Notes under the pieces: generated by a model
The model's input: the letters and a program-made list of their open reading frames with translations, nothing else
Databases searched by the model: none
What the model was told of the DNA's origin: nothing
Made by a program: the position numbers and the translations under genes
Shown here: piece after piece, positions 1 to 8,701 of the stretch
How the letters are laid out: each line of letters opens with the position of its first letter
Position numbering within the stretch: the first letter of the stretch is position 1
Assembly: GCA_021836865.1 (NCBI GenBank)
Contig: JAKBHH010000012.1
Coordinates: forward strand, 1-56,791
Source of the DNA: Acidobacteriota bacterium
GTDB lineage: Bacteria > Acidobacteriota > Terriglobia > Terriglobales > Acidobacteriaceae
Length of the DNA stretch: 56,791 bases
Reading direction: 5' to 3'

Positions 1-2750
1 TGATGATTCCCGTCCGGGCGAATTGATCCGCGTTCTCGTAGTGAATCCTACCGACCACGCAGTGCTGTTCGCTCCAGCGCCCGGCCTTCGGGGGAGCAAT
101 CTTGCTGGTGTCCAGGTCGATGTCGATTCCCAGGTCGATTCGGCATTTTCTGATGGCGTTTCCGATTCCGGAGAATGTGTAGTTTTCATCCGCTTCAGCA
201 TCGCAGACGATGATCAACCCGCAGCGCCGCTTGACCAGTTCGTACAAGCCCATGTTTTCAAAGTGCCCTCCGTCGGACAGATAGACATAACCTGCATCGT
301 CGTTGGTTCCACCCAGCAACTCGTTAATCAGCCACCAAAGGCCCAGGCGGGGCGTCGCGCGCCTAGACGTGATTGGATGGCGCGGATTGCCGAGCCACTG
401 CCCCAGCCGGACATTGAAGATGGTCATGAGAAATGCAACGGGCGTCGAGCTGTAAAACCCCATATTCGGGCTGACTGCTGCCCCGGAGATGGCCATTGCA
501 AGTCCAAGATTCGGCCCATTAAACCCTGGGACCGGGAAGGCATAGTCTTCCGTGGCGCGGTATCCAAATCGCTCCAGCTTATGGCCGGTCTTGCAGATTG
601 TGTCCAGGGCCCTTTCCAACCAACTCTCCGTAGATTGGGCGGGATCCTCCTTTCCCGCGATGGATGCCGAGGATAGTACGTTCGCCTGTCGCGCGACAGC
701 GGTCGCGGTTGCCGTAACCAGGCCGTCCACCCTTTTCCTGTCGTCTGTCGTCGGTCGATCATGCATCAGCATCGGGCTGTCCTGCTCCTCCAGCCAGACG
801 TCGTAACCGCAAAAATGAGGCGTCATCACGAAGGACTCTGCCTTGCGCTCCTGCCACGCGAGGTCCTTGCCTTTGACCAGATTCAAAGATGCATTCAGCA
901 CCGGATATGGTCCGTCGTATGGCTTTGGCGCATTCCATCGGAAATCCTTCAGGGGCAAATCATCGCCAGGGTCGAAACCGGTAAACCGGTTGGGCGATCG
1001 GTCGCTGTTGGACGCGCCCAGAAAACATGCAACCAGGCGATTGCGGTAGAACATGTGCATCGAAAACTGGTTGATGTCCACCCGCCAGGCCATCAGCAGA
1101 GTCACCGCTGCGCAGACGAAGAGAGTCCGGTACAACGGGCCGGTGATTCCCAGAAAAGAATCGACCCCAAATGATATCCAGCAAAGCAGTCCCACCCCAA
1201 AGACTTAAGGCCCCACTGTGATCGCAGCATCCATCCAGTTGGCTTTAGTCGGGCTTCAAGGAGGCCTTGGAATTTCCCGCGAACACGGTGGCGGAGGTGG
1301 AGAGGATCCAGGCTGGAGTCAGGTACTTCGCCGCCAGCGTCTTCCACGCCGCGCTCACCAGCGCATCGTGCCTTATGAATGAGGGAAAGAAGAGGGCCAG
1401 CCAGAAGAGCGCCAGCCAGACGATTGCGAACAGCAGCAGCCATCCACCCAGCCGCCCCCGCCATTCCCGCTTCCAATCACGAAAGATCACGCCCATCAAT
1501 CCGATCTGCAGTACTCCTGCTATCAGAAAGACTGCCACCACAAGCGGCACGCCAACGGTTAGCGCCGCGGCCACACCATGGAAGAACGGCAAGCCGGAAA
1601 GCAGCGCGAAGAGCCATCCGGCCAGGGCGCCGGCGCACACAGACGCTCCCGCCTCTATCATCCATCCGTCGCGGAAGCGGGGACGCTTCGAAATCACCGT
1701 CGCAACATTCTTCTTCGCTGCGCTCATCTGCTTGCCGTAGATCACTTCACCCAGACGAGCAAGTCCCCAGATCACGCAATAGCCAATCGCTCCGATCAAT
1801 ACTGAGTTTTCGTAGGGGAACACTTCATCACTCGTGAGTGCCAAAGGCGATTTCCCGAGGAGGAAAGGAGACCGCTTGGTGAGCCACAGCGCCGCTGCCA
1901 CGGCGGCGCCAAACAGAGGCGCGCTTACCAGCAGCAAGATACATCTCTGCTCTGTGAACCGCGGCGATTGCTTCATTTTCGGCGCACTGAGAAATCCCAT
2001 ATTGACCAGGATCATCAGGAACGCAACCGACAGCGGCGCCAACCCCATGGCCGCCAATCCATAGCCGACCTGAGGACAGGCGAGGGCCGTGCAGGCCCAC
2101 GCTTTCGCTACGCTCGGCAACAGGAGAAACGTTGCCAGCAGTGCCAGCACGGTAGTTAGATTCAGCAGCAGATTACGGAGGTAAATCGCGATCATCGCCC
2201 ATGTATCGCCGCTGAAGAATCCAATTTTGGGGGTGAGATAGTTGCTGAACACCCTGAGGAATCGAACCGGAGGCTGCTCCTTGTCGTCTTTTAAATGCAC
2301 ACGATGGGCGGATATCTGTTCCTCTAGTCTGGCAAAACTCCCCAGTCGCTGGGTCCAAGCCACCAGCCAACTGCCAATGTATCCACCGCCAGAGACAGTG
2401 GAGAGATAATCGATGCGGCAGAGCAGCTTCAAGTCTGCCAGTGCCTGCAGAACTCCCAGATTAAAGGTTGCGCTGCGAATCCCTCCGCCCGAGAAGGCCA
2501 GCCCAACGAAATTTGCCTCGTGTGCCTTCTCAATCACGTGTACCCAGTCAGGGTCGTGCATCTCCAAATCTGACATTCCCCCGCTTGGCGGCGCTCCTTC
2601 GGCAACAGAACGGGCTGGAGCTGCGGCCCTTGGTCGCATGGAACCAGGATTGAAGTTCGCAAGCCGTCTCTTGCGAACCTCCATGATCTCTCCATGCTCT
2701 CTCTTGAGTACGTCGCCGAGTGAAACGGGAGGGTGCGCCTCGTCGGTCAC
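1..2750 (-). pseudogene. Patatin-like phospholipase, interrupted, runs off left edge
   Basis: This is a large membrane-associated patatin-like serine lipase/acyl hydrolase whose reading frame is broken. The start is taken as GTG at 2750 because AAGGAGGA lies just upstream. The N-terminal part (2750-1245) carries the oxyanion-hole motif GGGIRSATFNLG and the nucleophile segment STVSGGGYIGSW, followed by several hydrophobic segments. It stops at 1245-1247. A plus-one shift near 1249 puts the next stretch (TKANWMDAAITVGP) in another frame, which meets TAA at 1205-1207. That frame then stays open to base 1 and contains WRVDINQF, MFYRNRL and the catalytic Asp motif LSDGGHFENMG (DGG at 266-274). Ser and Asp of the catalytic dyad are therefore separated by two lesions. 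The lesions are seen directly; whether they are real decay or sequencing errors cannot be told. Confidence 0.85.
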
Positions 2751-3220
2751 GGCATTCCTCCTTTCTGGCAAAGGGTAGCATTGAACCACGAGACGTCTCG
2801 CGGATAATGCATTTCCTATGCCACGCAAGGGTCGTCAATGGCCAACATAATGCGCGACAACTCTGTCTCCGGGAATCGCAATCTCAACCTGCGCTGTGGC
2901 GCCGAGGGCAATCTCGGCAGCCAGGATCTGCAGATCAGTGAAATCACCCATATGAGGAAGCCTGCCAAAACGATCCGGAAATCGAGGACTAAACAATCTC
3001 ATTCGCCAATGGTTCCTCCTGAGACTGGATGTTCGGCAGTTACCTTTTCATTAATATTTCCGCACGGCTTCGCCGCGGAGGACGCAATTTGCGCCCCTGA
3101 GCAATTCCCTGACGCCTGATACTGCGTCGGGCTGCAGCACATCGTTCTACAAAGTGGCGGATTTGATTGAACTCAGGAGCGAGAGCGTAAGATCTCCGGT
3201 CTCATCGACGCGGGACCGAT
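2751..3220. other. Intergenic, no gene seen
   Basis: This 470-base gap lies between the broken patatin gene and the histidine kinase, both on the minus strand. I see no open frame with recognisable protein and no clear terminator. It presumably holds the end of the efflux operon transcript and the promoter of the patatin gene. The only landmark is the ribosome binding site AAGGAGGA just upstream of the GTG at 2750. Confidence 0.6.
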
Positions 3221-4618
3221 CTACCGCTCCAATGCGTTTCCATCCTGGACCTGGGCCGTGACGGGCAAAGGCATTGGAAGCTGCACCATCGCCCGAGCGC
3301 CATCGCCGTCCTCGCGGTTGAGAAGGTAAATTTCCCCACCGTGGGCGCGTGCAATCTGCTGCGCCAAAGCCAGGCCGACCCCGCTGCCAGCGGGCTTGGT
3401 TGTGTAGAACGGAACGAAGAGATTTTCAGGGTTCGCAATGCCGAGGCCGCAGTCTTCGATGATGACGAGCAGGTTCGACTCAGCAATTCGCCACTCGATG
3501 CGAACTGGCTTTGCGCCATTGGCCAGGGAGGCGTCTGCCGCGTTAGTCAGAAGGTTGATGAACATCTGCTCCAACTGATCTGGGTCAGCCAACAGACTGG
3601 CGCTGGGTCCGGGAGAAAGAAGCACCTCCACGCGTTGCTCTATTAGAGCGACCCTCTCCAGCAGCGGCTTCACCAGCACCGGTGCAAGTGTAGGAGTCGG
3701 CAACTGAGCCAGCACGCGGTATGACTGCACAAAGCGATGCAGAGCATCCGCACGGCTCTCAACCACTCCAAGGCCGCGGCGGAAATCGCGTAATGCAGCC
3801 TCATCGCCCTCCACCTGGTCAATGCGCGCGAGGAGGCTGCCTGCGATGGACTTGATCGGTGCAAGCGAGTTGGAAAGCTCGTGGCCCAGGACGCGGATGA
3901 GGCGCTTCCATGCGGCCTGCTCCTCTTCTCGAAGCGGTTGGCTTACGTCGGACAGCAAAAGAAGGGTATGGGGTGCGCCATCCTGGCGGAAGGCGGCCTT
4001 GCGCAATAGCCAGCGATTGGGCCTGGTGCCGAAGGCGTGAATGCTGCCGTCGGGCGCCGCAAGCAGGTTGTCGAGGTCGAGCTCGCGAGCAGTGCGGCCA
4101 AAGCAGCGAGCGTGGGGCAGACCCAGCAGTTGCGCTCCGGCATCATTCACCAGTTGGAGCACATTGTCGCGATTGAAAGCGAAGATCGGCGACTGCATCA
4201 CTTCAAGAATGCGAGCCAGCAGAGCGGTGGCTTCAAGCGACCGCACCCGCTGCTTCTGGAGCAGATCGGCAAGTGCGTTGACCTCCGCTGCAAGCTCACC
4301 CATCGCATCGCCGGAGCTCGCGCCCCGGGCGCGGAATGAGTAATCGCCTTCACGCAGCGAGGATACGACATTTGAGAGCGTCTGGAGGGGCCGGATAAAA
4401 CCCTCAATCAGCGATGAGGCCATAACAGCGAGGTACAAAAGCAGGCAGGCTGCGAGCAGTATGGCGGATGCGCCAGAGAACGAACGCTGCAAGACAAGAA
4501 TCGCTCCGAAGATAAAGGCGGGAAGCGAGAGGAGCACGCAGTAGAGCCATGCCCGGCGAACCGCGGAGCGTTTGCGCCCGTGTGAGCGTCGCGTCAGTCC
4601 TTCGCTTTCATAGGCCAT
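3221..4618 (-). CDS. NtrY-like sensor histidine kinase
   Basis: This is a membrane-bound sensor kinase of about 465 residues, predicted partner of the response regulator encoded just upstream. Two hydrophobic segments lie at about residues 23-43 and 49-70 with almost nothing between them, so the periplasmic loop is minimal. A HAMP-like linker follows, then a PAS-like domain (LEVMQSPIFAFNRDN). The phospho-acceptor box is LGHELSNSLAPIKS (His about 246), typical of the NtrY/AtoS class. The ATPase domain shows an N box (LLTNAADAS) and a G box (GSGVGLALAQQIARAHGG). ATG 4618 is preferred; it overlaps the regulator's stop codon (4610-4608) by 11 bases, which indicates translational coupling. An in-frame alternative start lies at 4648. 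With so small an external loop, it probably senses a signal in the membrane or cytoplasm. Confidence 0.9.
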   Translation of the reverse strand: MAYESEGLTRRSHGRKRSAVRRAWLYCVLLSLPAFIFGAILVLQRSFSGASAILLAACLLLYLAVMASSLIEGFIRPLQTLSNVVSSLREGDYSFRARGASSGDAMGELAAEVNALADLLQKQRVRSLEATALLARILEVMQSPIFAFNRDNVLQLVNDAGAQLLGLPHARCFGRTARELDLDNLLAAPDGSIHAFGTRPNRWLLRKAAFRQDGAPHTLLLLSDVSQPLREEEQAAWKRLIRVLGHELSNSLAPIKSIAGSLLARIDQVEGDEAALRDFRRGLGVVESRADALHRFVQSYRVLAQLPTPTLAPVLVKPLLERVALIEQRVEVLLSPGPSASLLADPDQLEQMFINLLTNAADASLANGAKPVRIEWRIAESNLLVIIEDCGLGIANPENLFVPFYTTKPAGSGVGLALAQQIARAHGGEIYLLNREDGDGARAMVQLPMPLPVTAQVQDGNALER

Positions 4619-6023
4619 ATTTTTCAATGCGACGATAGAGAGCCGCACGGCTCAGGCCGAGTGCTTCAGCCGCTTGCGAGATGTTGTTTTCGCAGCGGCG
4701 CAGTACCTTGCGTATGAGCATGGCTTCGACTTCGTCGATACTCATATTCTCAATGGACTGAGCCGATGACCGCGAAAAAGCGATGGCAAGGTTGGACGGC
4801 TCGATCTCTTCACCGCGGCAGAGGAGCACAGCGCGCTCCACCGCGTGTTCCATCTCGCGCACGTTGCCCGGCCATGGATATTGCATCATCTGCTGCATGG
4901 CTGCCGGCGAAAAGCCTGTCACTTGCTTACGATAGCGAGAACAGTTGCGAGTGAGAAAGTGCGTGGCCAGCAACGGAATGTCTTCGCGACGGTCACGCAA
5001 TGCCGGCAAATGGATCTCGACCGTGTTGATGCGGAAGAGCAAATCTTCACGGAACCTTCCACTCTTCGTCTCTTCGTGAAGATCAGCATTTGTGGCGGAA
5101 AGTACGCGCACAGCAACGCGGCGTGTCTGCGAGGAGCCCACGCGCTCGAGTTCGCCGGTCTCAAGCACGCGCAGGAGCTTGGCCTGCTGACGCAGCGGCA
5201 CATTGGCAATCTCATCAAGAAAGAGCGTGCCGCCGTTGGCCAGCTCAAATCTACCCACGCGATCACTGCGCGCGTCTGTGAATGCGCCTTTGACATGGCC
5301 GAAGATTTCACTTTCGAACGTTCCTTCGGGCAGGCCCCCGGCATTCACGGCTACAAGAGGCATACGGGAGCGCCGCGAGGCGGCATGGAGCAACTTGGCA
5401 ACGATCTCCTTGCCCGTGCCATGCTCGCCCGTGATCAGCACATTGGCATCTGAAGGCCCCACCTGGGCGATGAGTTCAAGCACAGGCTGCATCGATGGCG
5501 CGCTGGCCACAAACTCCGGCATGCCTTCGCCGCGGAGGATGCGGTTCTCGATCTCCAGTTGCCGCGCGTGGCGGAGAGCATGATGCAATTCGGCATGCAC
5601 GCGCACAAGGCTGATGAGCCGCTCGTTTTCCCAGGGCTTCTGGATGAAGTCCCGCGCGCCGCGTTTGATGCTCTCCACCGCAAGATCGATGTTCCCCCAC
5701 GCAGTCATCACGATGACCGGTAGCCGCGCATCCATCTCCTGGATACGCGCCAGAAGACCCAGGCCCTCCTGCCCGCTGGTGGTGTCGCGGGTGTAGTTCA
5801 GGTCGATCAGGATCACGTCGTAGTCGGTCTGACCCAGCGCCTCAAGAGCAAGTTGCGGCGAACGCACGCAGTCCACTACGATTCCCTGCGGCTGCAATAG
5901 TAGCTCCACGGCTTCCAGGATATGCGGTTGATCGTCGGCGACCAGAACCCGGATTTGCTCTCGATTACTGGAGATGGCCTGCCTCCACTGTGCCGGATTT
6001 GGCATCGGCGATTGAGATTCCAT
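4608..6023 (-). CDS. NtrC-family sigma-54-dependent response regulator
   Basis: This is a three-domain bacterial enhancer-binding protein of about 471 residues. The receiver domain has the acidic pair ADD and phospho-acceptor Asp about 74 (ILIDLNY). The central AAA+ domain has Walker A GEHGTGKE, the sigma-54 contact loop as GAFTDA rather than the commoner GAFTGA, and Walker B GTLFLDEIAN. The C-terminus is a Fis-type helix-turn-helix (ISQAAEALGLSRAALYRR). Such proteins open sigma-54 promoters, and a candidate site is seen before the first gene of this operon (15805-15821). ATG 6023 is chosen; in-frame starts at 6062 and 6005 remain possible. It overlaps the end of the TolC-like gene and is followed by the kinase, so it is the seventh gene of the unit. 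Confidence 0.92.
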   Translation of the reverse strand: MESQSPMPNPAQWRQAISSNREQIRVLVADDQPHILEAVELLLQPQGIVVDCVRSPQLALEALGQTDYDVILIDLNYTRDTTSGQEGLGLLARIQEMDARLPVIVMTAWGNIDLAVESIKRGARDFIQKPWENERLISLVRVHAELHHALRHARQLEIENRILRGEGMPEFVASAPSMQPVLELIAQVGPSDANVLITGEHGTGKEIVAKLLHAASRRSRMPLVAVNAGGLPEGTFESEIFGHVKGAFTDARSDRVGRFELANGGTLFLDEIANVPLRQQAKLLRVLETGELERVGSSQTRRVAVRVLSATNADLHEETKSGRFREDLLFRINTVEIHLPALRDRREDIPLLATHFLTRNCSRYRKQVTGFSPAAMQQMMQYPWPGNVREMEHAVERAVLLCRGEEIEPSNLAIAFSRSSAQSIENMSIDEVEAMLIRKVLRRCENNISQAAEALGLSRAALYRRIEKYGL

Positions 6024-7956
6024 AATCTTCAAGCATTGAGCCGGTTGCGCGACGTACTTCAATGCGTGCCTTCTCGTATGCGGTTTCGGCCGTCACAAGG
6101 GCTGACTCCGCAATTGCCAGATCGTGCTCCGCCCCGAGCGTCTGCTGGTTCGATCCTGCTCCCAACTTTTGCTCCTTCTGCATGATACTCATCGTGCGCT
6201 GGGCCAAGTCCCGGGCTTTCCGCGCGGCCTCCACGCGGCTCGCACCCTGCTCCAGTGCATAGCGCGCATTGCGCACTTCGATTCGAATGCGCTTCTTCAA
6301 CTCCTCAAAGTACACCTGAGACTGGCGGTACTCCAGCTCTGTCCGAGACTGGTCAGCCTTGGCAATCCGGTTGCGCAGCGGAATATTCAACTGCAAGCCC
6401 ACCTGATACTCCGGCGCGTCGTTGTTAAATGCGCTCTGCAGGGCTCCTCCGTAGTTTCCCGGAAGTGTGGTACTGATCGACTTGTCATAGTAGTTCGAAT
6501 TCAGATTGCCGGCAGTGCCTGTGCCAGTATAGAAGCCATACGCGGTGAGCTGCGGAAGCAAAGCGTTGCGCGCGGTCTTGCGACTCAGTTCGCGGTTCTG
6601 CAAGTCCAGACTCGACTCCTGCAGTTCCGTACGCTGCTCCAGAGCCGCCGCGATCATATCCTGAACGGACTCAGAGATTGGCTGCATCTGCGTGCTTATG
6701 CGATCGGTGGGAACGACCGGCATCTCCTCACGGACCGGATCGTCGAGGGTACGCGTGATTGCATTCTTCATCAGCAGCTCCTGCAGCTCCAGATTGGTGC
6801 GGGCCACGGTCAGATCCTGCTCGCGCGTCGCAACCTCACCCTCGGCCTTCAGCACATCCATCTCCGGAATCGCCTGCAGCGCTAGCTGCTTGCGCGCCGT
6901 GTTGAGCGTCTCCGCCGCGAAGGCCACTGAGCGCTCTCCCACCTGTTCCGTATCGTACGCGTTGACTAGATCCCAATACATATCGCAAATCTGCGTCACG
7001 GTGGCGATCACCTGGGCACGAAAAGCAATGTCTGAGATCTTCTGATTAGTGCGGGCGATGTGCAAAAAGCGCAGGTTCGGTCCCAGGCCAAAGCCGGCAA
7101 GTAATTGCTGCTGGGCTAGGAAGCGTATTTTGGTGAACAACTCCGGGCTGAAGTAGTCGTAAATGCCATTAGATGTTTGCCGATAATTGCTCCAGTCAAC
7201 CTCCAGGCTGCTTCCCGTGGGAAAGGCTTGCAGGTAGCTGACGTTGGCCTGCTCGGAGTTCACCTTCCAGACCGAGACTCCCTCTACCTGAAAGTTGGAG
7301 AGCTGCTGCGCTTGATGATCGTCGAGTATCTGCGCGGTGATGACCGGATCGAAACCAGAAACCGCAGTGCCCGTGCCCAGCGTGGAGGACACAATGCCGG
7401 AAGCGCCGGCTCCGGCGCCGCCTGCACCGCCCGTGGTGCCGCCGGCGCCCCCGCCCGCGCCGCTTGTGCCAAATCCACCCTGGCCTCCGCCAGGAGTCCC
7501 TGAAACCACGCCGGTGTTGACGCCGCGCACAAGGCCTCCTGCCTGCGTACGCAGAACATCGGTCTGCGCAATCGGCAGATTGTAGCGTGCAATCACCATG
7601 TCGAGGTTGTTTTCGAGGGCCAGGTCGATTGCGTCCTGAAGCGAGAGATAAATCTTACCCTCGCGCACCAGAGAATCGAGGCGCGCAGAGTTCGCCATGT
7701 TGGGCGGTGGAACCGCCTTTCCACGATAGGCGTCCATGGGGTTCCACGATGAACGCACCAGTTGATCGAAGGGAATGAAGCTTTGCGCGGTAGTGGCGGA
7801 CGTGGTCGCTGGCGGAGACGCCTGCACGGAGTTGGTAGATCCTGGCTCCACTGCAAGGGCCATATTCACCTGCAAGAGAAGAATTGCGGCAATGGCTTGC
7901 ATCGGCGAGCGTGGAGTCGGCTTCGTAATCGAAGCATGCGCCTGAAAGCATTTCAC
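5965..7956 (-). CDS. TolC-family outer-membrane efflux channel
   Basis: This is the outer-membrane exit duct of a tripartite exporter, 663 residues, longer than the usual 450-500. The start is GTG 7956, which overlaps the preceding ATPase stop as GTGA, indicating translational coupling; ATG 7902 is an alternative. The N-terminus has basic residues followed by a hydrophobic stretch (AIAAILLLQVNMALA), consistent with a signal peptide. The two repeated outer-membrane-efflux domains are visible: LEQRTELQESSLDLQNREL in the middle and YEKARIEVRRATGSML near the end. Around residues 135-190 there is a glycine/alanine/threonine-rich insertion (GGGQGGFGTSGAGGGAGG), which explains most of the extra length. 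Its partners are the membrane-fusion protein at 14529-15791 and the two ABC pairs. Confidence 0.92.
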   Translation of the reverse strand: MKCFQAHASITKPTPRSPMQAIAAILLLQVNMALAVEPGSTNSVQASPPATTSATTAQSFIPFDQLVRSSWNPMDAYRGKAVPPPNMANSARLDSLVREGKIYLSLQDAIDLALENNLDMVIARYNLPIAQTDVLRTQAGGLVRGVNTGVVSGTPGGGQGGFGTSGAGGGAGGTTGGAGGAGAGASGIVSSTLGTGTAVSGFDPVITAQILDDHQAQQLSNFQVEGVSVWKVNSEQANVSYLQAFPTGSSLEVDWSNYRQTSNGIYDYFSPELFTKIRFLAQQQLLAGFGLGPNLRFLHIARTNQKISDIAFRAQVIATVTQICDMYWDLVNAYDTEQVGERSVAFAAETLNTARKQLALQAIPEMDVLKAEGEVATREQDLTVARTNLELQELLMKNAITRTLDDPVREEMPVVPTDRISTQMQPISESVQDMIAAALEQRTELQESSLDLQNRELSRKTARNALLPQLTAYGFYTGTGTAGNLNSNYYDKSISTTLPGNYGGALQSAFNNDAPEYQVGLQLNIPLRNRIAKADQSRTELEYRQSQVYFEELKKRIRIEVRNARYALEQGASRVEAARKARDLAQRTMSIMQKEQKLGAGSNQQTLGAEHDLAIAESALVTAETAYEKARIEVRRATGSMLEDYGISIADAKSGTVEAGHLQ

Positions 7957-8657
7957 TTGGTCCCGACCTCCTGCGTGTTGATCTGCAGTGATTCATCACG
8001 TGTGAGCCAGCCATCGTGCAGCCCTAGAATGCGTGATCCGTATCGCGCATTCTCTTCAGAGTGCGTCACCTGAACGATGGTGGTGCCCGCGCGGTTGAGT
8101 TCGCGGAAGAGTTCCATGATGTCGCGCGCCTGCGTGGAGTGCAGATTGCCTGTGGGCTCATCCGCCAAGAGCAGCGCGGGCGCATGCACCACGGCACGCG
8201 CAACGCCGACCAGTTGCTGCTGGCCGCCGGAGAGCTGGCTGGGATAGAGGTCCTTTTTGGCGACGATCCGGAAGCGGTCGAGGATGTCGGCGACCATGCC
8301 CTGGCGCTCTTTGGCGGGCAGGTTCTTGTAGGAGAGCGGCAGGTCGATATTCTCAGCAACCGTGAGGTCGTCGAGCAGGTGATAGCTTTGGAAGACCATA
8401 CCCATGCGCTGACGCGCCAGGTCTGCGCGCTGCTTGCGACTGAGCGTGTGCACCGGCGTCTCCCCGAACCAGTACTCGCCGAGCCAACTGTCGTCCAGCA
8501 AGGCGAGCACGTTCAGGAGCGATGATTTTCCTGCTCCCGACGGTCCCATCACGGTGATGAATTCGCCCTCGCGAATGGTGATTCCAATGCGACGCAGCAC
8601 CCACGTCTCCGTGTGGCCAGTCTTGTAACTGCGTTCTACATTCTTCAGTTCGATCAT
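7953..8657 (-). CDS. ABC transporter ATPase, MacB/LolD type (second of two)
   Basis: This ATPase of about 234 residues should power the permease encoded immediately upstream (8702-11161). It shows Walker A GPSGAGKSS, Q-loop FQSYH, signature LSGGQQQ, Walker B LLLADEP and switch His in VTHSEE. Two positions differ from its sister at 13724: after the signature it reads QLVGVARA instead of the usual QRVAVARA, and the D-loop reads GNLHS instead of GNLDS. The D-loop Asp contacts the opposing subunit, so the dimer may work differently or only with a partner. ATG 8657 is chosen; a TTG at 8687 in the same frame is an alternative. The stop overlaps the GTG of the TolC-like gene. Confidence 0.9.
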   Translation of the reverse strand: MIELKNVERSYKTGHTETWVLRRIGITIREGEFITVMGPSGAGKSSLLNVLALLDDSWLGEYWFGETPVHTLSRKQRADLARQRMGMVFQSYHLLDDLTVAENIDLPLSYKNLPAKERQGMVADILDRFRIVAKKDLYPSQLSGGQQQLVGVARAVVHAPALLLADEPTGNLHSTQARDIMELFRELNRAGTTIVQVTHSEENARYGSRILGLHDGWLTRDESLQINTQEVGTK

Positions 8658-8701
8658 GGTTGCGAATGACTCCAATCCGTCAGCCAAATGCTCGCGGCAG
8701 A

